Shown: positions 15,172 through 22,930, counted from the first letter of the stretch. The stretch: 26,929 nucleotides of DNA from TMED27 sp964350435 (GCA_964350435.1 CAYGJS010000029.1:1-26929), one strand, 5' to 3'. Made by a program: numbers and translations. The notes: generated by a model from the sequence alone, not told the origin.

Positions 15172-15824
15172 GCTTTCTTAAAAATCAAGGCATGAGAGGG
15201 GGCTGTGCCTTTTGGCGCGCCTTGCCAATCAATCATGATATCGCCTTCGGGGCGAAGGCTCTTTGATATTGCAAGGCTCAGATCACGCACCAGCGGCGTA
15301 AAGGCCCCGCGCGCCGATTGCGGCGGGATATTCTCCGCATGCACGACCACCAGCGCGTTTTTCTTCATCAAGGCGGCAACGCCCGCAAAAATCTCCTCCA
15401 TCCGCTTCAGATACGCACCGTAACCCGCATATTTCGGATTGCCGCCGGTAAGCGGGTTCCATTGATCGCTGATCGGCATGAAGGGCGGGGAGGTGACGCA
15501 GAAATCCATCTTCGGCCATCCCATCTCCGCCGCATCCCCCGCATCGCCATGGCGGATATTCTGCCAATGCACAAGCTGCCCCGCCGTCCATTCAAACCGC
15601 GCCCCATCGGCCTCTATGCCAAACGGCACGCGCCCTAATTTTTCGGCGGCAAAGGCCGTGGTGCCCAGCCCCATAAACGGGTCATAAACTTTGTCGCCTT
15701 TGGCGGTGTAAGTCTTGATAAAATGCTGCGGAAAGCTGATCGGGAATTGGTCTGAGCCGTCTTCATCAGGCGGCAAATGTGAAGGCCGCGTGAATTTGAG
15801 TTTGAGGACGGCGGGGACATCCAT
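15168..15824 (-). CDS. Small orphan DNA-methyltransferase-like protein
   Basis: SAM-dependent methyltransferase of the N6-adenine/N4-cytosine type (218 aa). The SAM-binding motif I reads DPFMGLGTTAFAAEKLGR (about 43-60) and the catalytic motif IV is TSPPF (about 110). Motif I comes before motif IV, the reverse of the usual order in the short beta-class enzymes that share the PQHF...DPFxGxGTT signature. The small size leaves little room for a target-recognition domain. No restriction endonuclase is adjacent, so it is an orphan or acts on another nucleic acid. The ATG abuts the mltG stop with no gap, so it is translated as the last gene of the fab-mltG operon. Confidence 0.75.
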   Translation of the reverse strand: MDVPAVLKLKFTRPSHLPPDEDGSDQFPISFPQHFIKTYTAKGDKVYDPFMGLGTTAFAAEKLGRVPFGIEADGARFEWTAGQLVHWQNIRHGDAGDAAEMGWPKMDFCVTSPPFMPISDQWNPLTGGNPKYAGYGAYLKRMEEIFAGVAALMKKNALVVVHAENIPPQSARGAFTPLVRDLSLAISKSLRPEGDIMIDWQGAPKGTAPSHALIFKKA

Positions 15825-16853
15825 TTAATTCTGCTCTTTGCGGATTTTGCGCCATTTCGCGACATTGGCGTTATGTTCGGCGAGCGTTTTGGCAAACATA
15901 TGCCCGCCTGTGCCATCCGCAACAAAATAGATATAATCATGTGCTTCAGGGTGCAGCACGGCCTGAATTGAGGCCCGCCCGGGATTGGCAATCGGCCCGG
16001 GCGGCAGGCCCGCATTTTTATAAGTGTTATAAGGCGAATCCACTTCCAGATCCTTTAGCAGTAAACGCCGCCCCAGCGGCCCTTTGCCGTCATTCTTATT
16101 CACGCCCTTATTGATCGCGTAAATCACAGTGGGGTCGGTTTGCAAAGGCATGCCAAGCTTAAGGCGATTGATAAACACACCGGCAACGCGCGCGCGTTCT
16201 TCCGGCACGCCTGTTTCCTTCTCGACGATCGAGGCCAGCGTCAGCGCTTCTTCTTTTGTATTAATCGGCAGCCCTTCGGCGCGACCTGCCCATTCTTTGT
16301 CCAAGGCCTTGGTCATTGCCTCTTCCATGCGCTTCAGCACCTCAAAAACCTCCTCCCCGTTTTGATAGCTATAGGTTTCAGGCAGGAGGGAGCCTTCGCG
16401 CGGCAGCTCCTTTGCATGACGCGGCAGGAGGTCTTCTCGCCCGTTCAATAAAACCACAATCTCATAACTGGTCAGCCCCTCACGCACGGTGACTTGGCGT
16501 TTAACGATATCCCCATCACGAAGCTTGACCATGATATCGCGCGGGCTCATAGCGGGCGTAATCTCGTACTCTCCGGCTTTGAGGTCGTTCTGCGCCGACA
16601 TAATCCGCGTACCGAAAATAAAGATGTAAGGATTTTCAATCGCGCCCTCGCTGACCAGTTGCTCCGCAATAGCATTCAGGCCGCTACCGCGTTCAACCGT
16701 AATCAGTTTGGTTTCTGTCAGAGGCCCCGAAGCCGTAAAGCTGCTCGCCGCCCACCAAAACGCCAGCGCGGTAAACACCACAAATGACGTAAACCCATAA
16801 ACAAAAAGCCCGAGAAGTAACTTAAGTCCCGCTTTGGCTTCTGTTTTGCTCAT
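15825..16853 (-). CDS. mltG: Endolytic murein transglycosylase MltG (YceG-like)
   Basis: Inner-membrane lytic transglycosylase that cleaves nascent glycan strands and so sets their length. The 342-aa protein has one N-terminal membrane helix (about 11-35), a LysM-like segment (ITVERGSGLNAIAEQL) and the YceG catalytic domain with ASIVEKETG, where Glu211 matches the catalytic Glu of E. coli MltG. The following GVFINRLKLGMPLQTDPTV (family signature) is intact, as is the C-terminal GLPPGPIANPG. It starts 4 bp after the fabF stop, the usual alphaproteobacterial arrangement. Confidence 0.95.
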   Translation of the reverse strand: MSKTEAKAGLKLLLGLFVYGFTSFVVFTALAFWWAASSFTASGPLTETKLITVERGSGLNAIAEQLVSEGAIENPYIFIFGTRIMSAQNDLKAGEYEITPAMSPRDIMVKLRDGDIVKRQVTVREGLTSYEIVVLLNGREDLLPRHAKELPREGSLLPETYSYQNGEEVFEVLKRMEEAMTKALDKEWAGRAEGLPINTKEEALTLASIVEKETGVPEERARVAGVFINRLKLGMPLQTDPTVIYAINKGVNKNDGKGPLGRRLLLKDLEVDSPYNTYKNAGLPPGPIANPGRASIQAVLHPEAHDYIYFVADGTGGHMFAKTLAEHNANVAKWRKIRKEQN

Positions 16854-16857
16854 GGAT

Positions 16858-18120
16858 CTAGACGGCTCTCATGATGATAGAGGCGTTGGTTCCGCCAAAG
16901 CCAAAAGAATTTGAAAGCACCGTTTTCACAGGTTTTTCCTTCGCAACCTTCGGCACCAGATCCATGCCCTGACAATCATCCGATGGATTCTCAAGATTGA
17001 GGGTTGGCGGTAACACGCCCATCTGCATCGCTTTCAGCGCATAAATCGCCTCAACCGCGCCTGCTGCGCCGAGCAAATGCCCGATCGCGGATTTGGTGGA
17101 GGACATGGAAACGCTGTCCAGCGCGCTTGAGAACATGCGCTTCACCGCGCCGAATTCGAGGCCATCACCCATGGGGGTCGATGTCCCATGCGCATTGATG
17201 TAATCAACATCGGATGGGTTAATCTGCGCCCGTTTCAAAGCCGCTTCCATCGCGCGGTAGCCGCCATTGCCGTCCGGCGCAGGAGAGGTAATGTGATACG
17301 CGTCCCCCGAAAGACCATAGCCAATCACTTCGCCGTAAATTTTCGCGCCGCGTTTCTTCGCGTGTTCATATTCTTCCAGCACGACAATCCCTGCGCCTTC
17401 GCCGATTACGAACCCGTCACGGTCGCGATCCCAAGGGCGAGAGCCTTCGGTCGGACGGTCATTATAGCCCGTGGACAAAGCCCGCGCCGCCGCGAAACCC
17501 GCAACACCCAAACGGCAAACCGCACCTTCTGCGCCGCCCGCGATCATCACGTCGGCATCATCCAGCATAATCAAACGCGCCGCATCACCAATCGCGTGCG
17601 TACCCGACGCACACGCCGTCACCACAGAATGGTTCGGCCCGCGGAAACCGTATCTGATTGAAACATGGCCCGCCGTGAGGTTAATCAGCGCCGCCGGCAC
17701 GAAGAACGGCGAAATTCTCCGCGGACCTTTTTCATTCATCAAGGTCGAAGTCTTATAAATCTCGTCCAAACCGCCGATCCCTGCGCCGATCAAAACGCCT
17801 GTGCGGTTAAGATCGTGTTCCTCTGTCGGTTTCCAGCCAGAATCCTCAACCGCTTCCTGCGCCGCCGCCATGCCATAAACGATGAACTCATCAACTTTGC
17901 GCTGCTCTTTGGCTTCCATAAAAAGATCGGGATTATATTCACCCTTGCCATCGCCGCGCGGAATAATTCCGGCAATCTGCGAGGAAATATCAGACACATC
18001 AAAATGCTCGATCTTGCGCAGACCGCTTTTCCCATTGGTGATTTCCGCCCAGTTATGATCCACCCCCACGCCCAGCGGAGAAACCATACCCATACCCGTG
18101 ATAACAACTCTTCTCATCAT
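16858..18120 (-). CDS. fabF: 3-oxoacyl-ACP synthase II
   Basis: Condensing enzyme that elongates acyl-ACP with malonyl-ACP in type II fatty acid synthesis. The 420-aa protein is full length. The catalytic triad is present: Cys170 in TACASGTHAIG, one His in NAHGTSTPMGD and the second in AIGHLLGAAGA. The C-terminal SFGFGGTNAS is also typical. The ATG at 18120 has AAGGGT about 10 nt upstream; the ATG one codon later is an equal candidate. It lies downstream of acpP, separated by the two-hairpin repeat, and upstream of mltG. Confidence 0.97.
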   Translation of the reverse strand: MMRRVVITGMGMVSPLGVGVDHNWAEITNGKSGLRKIEHFDVSDISSQIAGIIPRGDGKGEYNPDLFMEAKEQRKVDEFIVYGMAAAQEAVEDSGWKPTEEHDLNRTGVLIGAGIGGLDEIYKTSTLMNEKGPRRISPFFVPAALINLTAGHVSIRYGFRGPNHSVVTACASGTHAIGDAARLIMLDDADVMIAGGAEGAVCRLGVAGFAAARALSTGYNDRPTEGSRPWDRDRDGFVIGEGAGIVVLEEYEHAKKRGAKIYGEVIGYGLSGDAYHITSPAPDGNGGYRAMEAALKRAQINPSDVDYINAHGTSTPMGDGLEFGAVKRMFSSALDSVSMSSTKSAIGHLLGAAGAVEAIYALKAMQMGVLPPTLNLENPSDDCQGMDLVPKVAKEKPVKTVLSNSFGFGGTNASIIMRAV

Positions 18121-18146
18121 GATTTTTTATACCCTTAAATGCCTTA

Positions 18147-18208
18147 CCTGCGAAAGCAGGAATCTTAAAACGATATCCCACAAACTAAGATCCCCGCTTG
18201 CGCGGGGA
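18147..18208. repeat. Two-hairpin palindromic element between acpP and fabF
   Basis: First hairpin, 18147-18160: cctgc-gaaa-gcagg, a perfect 5-bp stem. Second hairpin, 18191-18208: tccccgc-ttgc-gcgggga, a perfect 7-bp stem. Between them ATCTTA and TAAGAT form an inner dyad, so the whole element is a larger imperfect palindrome. It is the intergenic counterpart of the element inside pdxT. No T-run follows on either strand, so it is not a typical terminator; in the acpP-fabF transcript it could stabilise the acpP end or modulate read-through. Confidence 0.75.
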
Positions 18209-18237
18209 AACCAGTATAACTTAATGAATGCGAAAGC

Positions 18238-18477
18238 TTACTCTGTTGCGTTTTCTTTGATGAACTTAACAGCGTCGCCGACGGTCTGAATTTTTTCAGC
18301 CGCATCATCAGGGATTTCAACGCTGAATTCTTCTTCGAACGCCATAACCAGCTCAACAGTATCAAGCGAGTCTGCACCCAAATCATCAATAAAGCTCGCG
18401 CCTTCGCTAACTTTGCTTTCATCTACGCCAAGATGTTCGACAACAATCTTTTTTACGCGATCCGCTACGTCACTCAT
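18238..18477 (-). CDS. acpP: Acyl carrier protein
   Basis: Carries growing acyl chains as thioesters on a 4'-phosphopantetheine attached to Ser37 in the GADSLDTVELVM motif. At 79 aa it has normal length and strong acidity. The start is preceded by AAGGAT about 7 nt upstream. It lies between an HAD phosphatase gene and fabF. A long upstream gap (119 bp) on the fabG side suggests its own promoter, as is common for this highly expressed gene, though no strong -10 box could be named. Confidence 0.97.
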   Translation of the reverse strand: MSDVADRVKKIVVEHLGVDESKVSEGASFIDDLGADSLDTVELVMAFEEEFSVEIPDDAAEKIQTVGDAVKFIKENATE

Positions 18478-18596
18478 TTTATAATCCTTATTTTTTTGTT
18501 AGATCTTTTTACAAATTTGAAGGGAAGGTAAACATCGCCCTTTTTAATTGCAAGACCTAATTTAACTATCACAAAGCACGCATTGCGCAAATGCTT

Positions 18597-19262
18597 TTAT
18601 GCGGGCAGGTGGCGGCGTATGTGGATAAGCTCTTCTAATATAGCGTCCGCGCCCGCGCCCTTGAGGGCTTTTGCCTGTTTTTCTTTATCATGCGTGGTGC
18701 CGATATAGCCTAAAACAGGGATCCCTGCAGCGCGCGCGGCGGTAACGCCTGCGGGGCTGTCCTCGATAATGAGGGTGTCTTCTTCAGAAACGCCCATCTG
18801 CGCGCAGGCAAAATGAAACAGATCCGGCGCGGGCTTAGGTTTTGGCACCTGAATTTTCGTGAAAATATGATCATCGATGAAATATTTCTTCAAATCGGTG
18901 ACGGTCAGGCTTTTGATGACATTTCCGCGTTCTCCGTTCGATCCGACGCAGATTTGATAATGCGGTGATAACTCCGCCAAAACCTCATCCGCTTGCGGGG
19001 CGGCCACAAAATCATGGGTCATCGATTCCTCCGCCAGTGTTTTGAACTGTTCAACGATATCTTCAGGCATGGCCACGCCGTGCCGCGCCTCCAGAAGCGG
19101 GCGAATAGTGCTCCAGCTCTGCCCTGCGAACAGCTCTAAACAAAGCGCAGGCGTATATTCGCCGTAGCCGATATTATTAAGAAGCTGCGCCGTGATGCCG
19201 TTATAGACATGCTCGCTATCCACCAACGTGCCATCGCAATCGAAGATTATGAGATTGGGCAT
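18597..19262 (-). CDS. HAD-IA family hydrolase (phosphoglycolate phosphatase / beta-phosphoglucomutase-like)
   Basis: Cytoplasmic phosphatase of 221 aa with all HAD motifs: nucleophile Asp8 and acid Asp10 in FDCDGTLVDSE, Ser in CVGSNGERG, Lys in the VPKPKPAPDLF segment and the IIEDSPAGVTAARAAG motif IV. The helical cap between motifs I and II is of the C1 type found in phosphoglycolate phosphatases and beta-phosphoglucomutases. The substrate cannot be given. It lies 27 bp downstream of fabG, with AAGGAC before the ATG, and stands between fabG and acpP, where these two genes are normally adjacent. Confidence 0.88.
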   Translation of the reverse strand: MPNLIIFDCDGTLVDSEHVYNGITAQLLNNIGYGEYTPALCLELFAGQSWSTIRPLLEARHGVAMPEDIVEQFKTLAEESMTHDFVAAPQADEVLAELSPHYQICVGSNGERGNVIKSLTVTDLKKYFIDDHIFTKIQVPKPKPAPDLFHFACAQMGVSEEDTLIIEDSPAGVTAARAAGIPVLGYIGTTHDKEKQAKALKGAGADAILEELIHIRRHLPA

Positions 19263-19289
19263 GTTAGATTAGTCCTTCTGATCGAAGCT

Positions 19290-20027
19290 CTAAATCATCG
19301 CCATGCCGCCATTCACATGAATGGTCTGGCCCGTGACATAGCCCGCTTCATCCGACGCCAAATAGGCCGCCGCCGCCGCTATGTCTTCGGACGTGCCCAT
19401 TTTTCCTGCGGGGATCGTGGCGTTAATCTTCGCTTTTTGATCATCATTCAGCGCGTCTGTCATCGCTGTCGCAATAAATCCGGGCGCGATGCAGTTTACG
19501 GTAATGCCGCGGCTCGCGATTTCCTGCGCCATCGCCTTTGACCAGCCGATCATCCCGGCTTTGGAGGCCACATAATTACACTGCCCCGGATTGCCCGTTA
19601 CCCCGACAATAGAGGCAATGTTGATAATGCGCCCATGGCGGCGTTTCATCATTCCGCGCTGCACCGCCTTGGCCAGCTTAAACGTCGCGGTCATATTCAC
19701 ATCGATTACGCTCTGCCAGTCATCGTCGCTCATCCGCATGGAAAGCCCATCACGGGTCAGCCCCGCATTATTCACCAGAATATCAATCTGCCCCAGCGCG
19801 CTTTCCGCCGCAGTGACAAGGTCTGAAACACCTGTTTCAGCAGATAAATCCGCAGGCAAAATAGCCACGCGGCTGCCCAGCTGCGCCGCCAGTTCTTTCA
19901 GCTTGTCTTCATTGCGTCCAGAAATCCCGACATGTGCGCCCGCCGCGTGCAAAGCCATAGCAATCGCGCCGCCAATGCCGCCTGTCGCGCCTGTGACCAG
20001 TGCTGTTTTGCCTGTAAGATCGAACAT
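19290..20027 (-). CDS. fabG: 3-oxoacyl-ACP reductase
   Basis: NADPH-dependent reductase of beta-ketoacyl-ACP in fatty acid elongation. The 245-aa SDR has the cofactor motif GATGGIGGAIA, NNAGLTRDGLSMRM, and the catalytic Ser139, Tyr152 and Lys156 in YVASKAG. The C-terminal GYVTGQTIHVNGGMAM is typical of FabG. AGGAGT lies 6 nt upstream of the ATG at 20027. fabD, normally next to it, is separated here by a gene on the opposite strand, so fabG probably has its own promoter in the 160-bp divergent gap. Confidence 0.96.
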   Translation of the reverse strand: MFDLTGKTALVTGATGGIGGAIAMALHAAGAHVGISGRNEDKLKELAAQLGSRVAILPADLSAETGVSDLVTAAESALGQIDILVNNAGLTRDGLSMRMSDDDWQSVIDVNMTATFKLAKAVQRGMMKRRHGRIINIASIVGVTGNPGQCNYVASKAGMIGWSKAMAQEIASRGITVNCIAPGFIATAMTDALNDDQKAKINATIPAGKMGTSEDIAAAAAYLASDEAGYVTGQTIHVNGGMAMI

Positions 20028-20115
20028 ATTTGAACTCCTGAGATTTGTAATTGATTATGTATCCTTCATCGGTATAAGGGGAAGGGGCAGGGGTGTAAAG
20101 AGTCTCTGTTTATAT

Positions 20116-20144
20116 TTGACATAATAATATTTAGCTGTTAATTT
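20116..20144 (+). promoter_or_regulatory. Candidate sigma70 promoter for the 139-aa gene
   Basis: TTGACA at 20116-20121 is a perfect -35 box, followed by a 17-nt AT-rich spacer and TAATTT at 20139-20144 as an acceptable -10. It lies about 44 nt before the ATG at 20188. Position and spacing are good; only the -10 departs from consensus. Confidence 0.55.
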
Positions 20145-20187
20145 AGTTCAAGAATTTGCAAAAACAGCAAAATAAAGGGTGTAACAA

Positions 20188-20607
20188 ATGGTTAATTTCG
20201 GAAATTCCAAACATCTGCATGTATCGCGCGAGGTTATCGGCGAGGTTCATAAAGGTTTTTCATTTAAAAGAAAATCCGAAGTCTCCCCTGCACAAGGCTT
20301 TCATGATCTGCATGATGCGGTGCTCGAGGCCTTTTCCAGCGTCGCGCTCGGCGTTGAGGAGCGCGCGAGCGTGAATGATTTGATCAACTGCCTGCAAAAT
20401 CTATATGAAACCCTGGCCGAGCAGGAAAGTCAGTCCCCGGATTCAAAAGGATATTTCATCGAAGCTGAGGATTTGAAAAGTCTGGTCAATAATATGGGCG
20501 CGCTGGGCGAAGCCATCCGCATTCATCAAACCAGCATGGACCATGAAGTCGCCACCGCGCTGCTCTGGTCGAAATCTGCGCTGAAGAAAATCGTTAAGGC
20601 GAATTAG
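20188..20607 (+). CDS. Unknown helical protein (139 aa)
   Basis: Not recognised. The ATG at 20188 begins MVNFGNSKHLHVS and is preceded by GGGTG about 9 nt upstream and by a credible promoter. After a basic N-terminal 30 residues, the remainder is predicted mostly helical, with Leu-spaced segments (SVNDLINCLQNLYETLAEQ and ALGEAIRIHQ). It has no signal peptide and no membrane segment; a single Cys is present. It sits on the plus strand between the minus-strand fabD and fabG, and its stop overlaps the fabD stop by 4 bp. It is an insertion into a cluster that is normally contiguous. Confidence 0.7.
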   Translation: MVNFGNSKHLHVSREVIGEVHKGFSFKRKSEVSPAQGFHDLHDAVLEAFSSVALGVEERASVNDLINCLQNLYETLAEQESQSPDSKGYFIEAEDLKSLVNNMGALGEAIRIHQTSMDHEVATALLWSKSALKKIVKAN

Positions 20608-21551
20608 CCCTTCAGACTTTCAATCAGTGCTTCAATTCCTTCGGGCGTGCCGACACTATCGCAGGCCACATCTTTTTCAATGCGGCGCACAAGGCCCGCT
20701 AGAACCTTACCCGCGCCAAGCTCCACCATCTCGGTAACGCCTTGTTCCTTCATGTAAATCGCGCTTTCACGCCAGCGCACCATGCCCGTGACCTGATCCA
20801 CCAGCAGCCCACGAATTTGATCGGGATTGCTAGTGATCGAGGCCGTCACATTCGCCACCAAAGGCACAATCGGCGCGTTGATACTGGTATCGGCCAGAGC
20901 ATCCCGCATCACGTCTGCCGCCGGGCCCATGAGGGTGCAGTGGAAGGGCGCGGATACTGGCAGGATTACGGCGCGTTTTGCGCCTTGCTCGCTCGCCAAA
21001 GCCACGGCGCGGGCAACCGCGTCTTTATGACCGCTGACAACCACTTGCCCGACAGAGTTATCATTCGCCGCCGCGCAAACCTCGCCGCCTGCTGCGTCGC
21101 TCGCGATTTGCTCAACCTCTTCGAACGAAAGCCCCAGCACCGCCGCCATCGAGCCAACGCCCAAAGGCACAGCCTTTTGCATCGCCTGGCCGCGCAGTTT
21201 TAGTAATCGCGCGCTATCGACGATCGTAAAGCTCTCGGCCGCTGTCAGCGCTGAATATTCGCCCAAGGAATGCCCCGCCACGAACTTCGCGCTGCTCGCA
21301 AAATCAATCCCGCCCTGCTTTTTAAGCACTTGCACCACCGCCATGGATACCGCCATAAGAGCGGGCTGAGTATTTTCGGTCATATTGAGATCGGCGTCCT
21401 CGCCCTCGAACATCATTTTCGACAGGGCTTGCCCGAGTGATTCGTCCACTTCATCAAAAACCTCACGGGCATCGGCAAAGTTTGCATACAAATCTTTGCC
21501 CATACCCACAGCCTGTGAGCCTTGTCCCGGGAATATAAAAGCACGTGTCAT
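20604..21551 (-). CDS. fabD: Malonyl-CoA:ACP transacylase
   Basis: Loads malonyl groups onto ACP for fatty acid synthesis. The 315-aa protein has FPGQGSQ at the N-terminus, the active-site serine in GHSLGEYSAL (Ser95), the catalytic His in SAPFHCTLM, and the GAGKVLAGL segment near the end. AGGAGA lies about 6 nt before the ATG at 21551. Upstream in the leader is a small hairpin (AGGCTT-aaa-AAGCCT read on the plus strand, 21564-21578) just before the ribosome binding site. The gene is divergent from the rpsF side and convergent with the 139-aa unknown gene. Confidence 0.96.
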   Translation of the reverse strand: MTRAFIFPGQGSQAVGMGKDLYANFADAREVFDEVDESLGQALSKMMFEGEDADLNMTENTQPALMAVSMAVVQVLKKQGGIDFASSAKFVAGHSLGEYSALTAAESFTIVDSARLLKLRGQAMQKAVPLGVGSMAAVLGLSFEEVEQIASDAAGGEVCAAANDNSVGQVVVSGHKDAVARAVALASEQGAKRAVILPVSAPFHCTLMGPAADVMRDALADTSINAPIVPLVANVTASITSNPDQIRGLLVDQVTGMVRWRESAIYMKEQGVTEMVELGAGKVLAGLVRRIEKDVACDSVGTPEGIEALIESLKG

Positions 21552-21831
21552 TTCGGTCTCCTAAGGCTTAAAAAGCCTGTTACATTAGAATAATTTTATT
21601 TTAAAATAGTAAGCCCTGCTAATATTTTGTTTCGCTTTGCAGCATAAAAACATGCCGCAAAAATTTGCACTTTTTTTCTAAATATGCGAAATTAGCATCA
21701 CCGCCTCCATTTGATTTCGGTGTTACAGGGTAAAGAAATTTTTTTCAACCATGTTTCACTGTCAGCAGATGTAAGCGAGGCAAAAATAATAAGCAAGAAT
21801 GTGGATTGAATTCACCGAAGAAAGAACAGAG
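21552..21831. promoter_or_regulatory. 280-bp divergent AT-rich intergenic region
   Basis: The longest gap in the window, between fabD (minus) and the 107-aa gene (plus). It contains the short perfect hairpin at 21564-21578 in the fabD leader and several A/T runs (around 21585-21606 and 21660-21685). It should hold promoters for both directions, but no strong -35/-10 pair was singled out. No tRNA, sRNA fold with a terminator, or long repeat was seen. Confidence 0.45.
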
Positions 21832-22155
21832 ATGACAAATTTTTCACAACAACAGATTAAAGATTTAATCGAAAAAACCAATGATGCCTTCAGAAATTGT
21901 GACAGTGTAAATATGGATTACGCGGAATTCGCGTCCTTGGCCCTCTCGGATTTTAAAGAAATCCTCAAAAACCCTTATCTGACGGGCCGTGACCTGCGCC
22001 GCATTATCCGCAAAGGCCACAACAACCACAAAGCCACAGATCAGCAAGAAAGCTGGGCTTCGTTCGTTGCGGGCTTCATCGCCCAAAGCAGCAATGAAAA
22101 CCTGGAAGATTCCCTGAAAACCTCGCTGCAGGATCTTTATAAAGAAAAACCTTGA
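21832..22155 (+). CDS. Unknown small acidic helical protein (107 aa)
   Basis: Not recognised. The frame is open from a TTG/GTG-like position at 21799, but the ATG at 21832 (MTNFSQQQIKDLIEK) with a purine-rich GAAAGAACAGAG run ahead is preferred. The product is soluble, rich in Asn, Gln, Asp, Glu and Lys, and predicted almost fully helical, with a central basic stretch (GRDLRRIIRKGHNNHK). The sole Cys lies in RNCDSV. No signal or membrane segment is visible. It lies 89 bp upstream of rpsF on the same strand and may share its promoter. Some resemblance in style to the 139-aa protein nearby is noted, but no alignment could be made. Confidence 0.65.
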   Translation: MTNFSQQQIKDLIEKTNDAFRNCDSVNMDYAEFASLALSDFKEILKNPYLTGRDLRRIIRKGHNNHKATDQQESWASFVAGFIAQSSNENLEDSLKTSLQDLYKEKP

Positions 22156-22196
22156 TTTCAAGTCTGTTTTAGCATTATAAACCGAACTATTCAAAA

Positions 22197-22234
22197 CCTC
22201 GCCGGCGCAATGGTGCATCGGCAAACCCATGAGG
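22197..22234 (+). promoter_or_regulatory. Candidate rpsF leader hairpin masking the ribosome binding site
   Basis: The leader can pair as CCTC (22197-22200) with GAGG (22231-22234), GCCG (22201-22204) with CGGC (22219-22222), and GCGC (22205-22208) with GTGC (22213-22216), around an AATG loop. An asymmetric internal loop AAACCCAT is left on the 3' side. The GAGG strand is the 5' part of the rpsF Shine-Dalgarno GAGGAG (22231-22236), 8 nt before the ATG. The S6:S18 complex is known to bind a leader hairpin with a 3'-side C-rich internal loop in many bacteria; whether this matches that motif is uncertain. Confidence 0.5.
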
Positions 22235-22244
22235 AGCAATAGCG

Positions 22245-22616
22245 ATGGCTATCTATGAAAGCGTGTTTATGTCACGTCAGGACTTGACGGAAACGCAAGT
22301 TAAAGACCAAACCGAAAAATACTCTGCTGTGATTACGCAGCACAAGGGTAAAATCCTGAAAACTGAGCAATGGGGTCTGCGCACTCTGGCCTATAAAATC
22401 AACAAGGCTAAAAAAGCGCATTATACATTGATCGAATTCGAAGCCCCCGGCGATGTTGTTGCCGAGCTTGAGCGTCTGATGCGTATTGATGAGGACGTTC
22501 TTCGTACGCTCACTATTCGTCTTGATGAAGCCACAACCGGCCCGTCCGTTATGATGAAGAAATACGACAATGATGATTCAGACACAGATACAGATGAAGA
22601 GAAGGAAGCCGCATAA
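22245..22616 (+). CDS. rpsF: 30S ribosomal protein S6
   Basis: Ribosomal small-subunit protein that forms a dimer with S18 on the platform. The 123-aa protein starts MAIYESVFMSRQDLT and keeps the WGLRTLAYKINKAKKAHY and ERLMRIDEDVLRTL segments. The last 17 residues form an acidic tail (NDDSDTDTDEE). GAGGAG lies 8 nt upstream of the ATG. The stop overlaps the rpsR start (TAATG). Confidence 0.96.
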   Translation: MAIYESVFMSRQDLTETQVKDQTEKYSAVITQHKGKILKTEQWGLRTLAYKINKAKKAHYTLIEFEAPGDVVAELERLMRIDEDVLRTLTIRLDEATTGPSVMMKKYDNDDSDTDTDEEKEAA

Positions 22617-22906
22617 TGTCCGCAGCAGATGCCCCAACAGTTAAACGTCCGTTTTTCCGTCGCAAGAAAACTTGCCCCTTCACAGGTCCGGGTTCACGCG
22701 ATGTGGACTGGAAAGATGTAAAAACACTCGGTCGCTATATTTCCGAGCGTGGCAAGATCGTTCCGCGCCGTATCACTGCCGTTTCCAGCAAGAAGCAGCG
22801 TGATTTGGCCACCGCGATCAAGCGTGCGCGTTTCATGGCGTTACTGCCGTATTTGAACCAAGAAGCCGATACTTCGCGTCCTTCGTCGCGTCCGCCGCGC
22901 TTTTAA
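22616..22906 (+). CDS. rpsR: 30S ribosomal protein S18
   Basis: Partner of S6 in the 30S subunit. The 96-aa protein carries RPFFRRKKTCPF, the DWKDVKTLGRYISERGKI core (family hallmark) and ITAVSSKKQRDLATAIKRAR. It has a C-terminal extension of about 15 residues rich in Ser, Pro and Arg. The ATG overlaps the rpsF stop by one base, so translation is coupled. In many alphaproteobacteria a DUF2232 membrane-protein gene follows; here rplI follows directly after 24 bp. Confidence 0.96.
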   Translation: MSAADAPTVKRPFFRRKKTCPFTGPGSRDVDWKDVKTLGRYISERGKIVPRRITAVSSKKQRDLATAIKRARFMALLPYLNQEADTSRPSSRPPRF

Positions 22907-22930
22907 ACGATATTTAAGGAGATACTGAAA

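Noticed and set aside
15168..15824. Restriction-modification system
   Set aside because: No endonuclase or specificity subunit is found on either side; neighbours are mltG and an unrecognised protein.
18221..18237. Another GCGAAAGC hairpin copy beside the acpP stop
   Set aside because: Only the central GCGAAAGC is shared; the flanks do not pair over useful length and no second hairpin follows apart from the element already listed.
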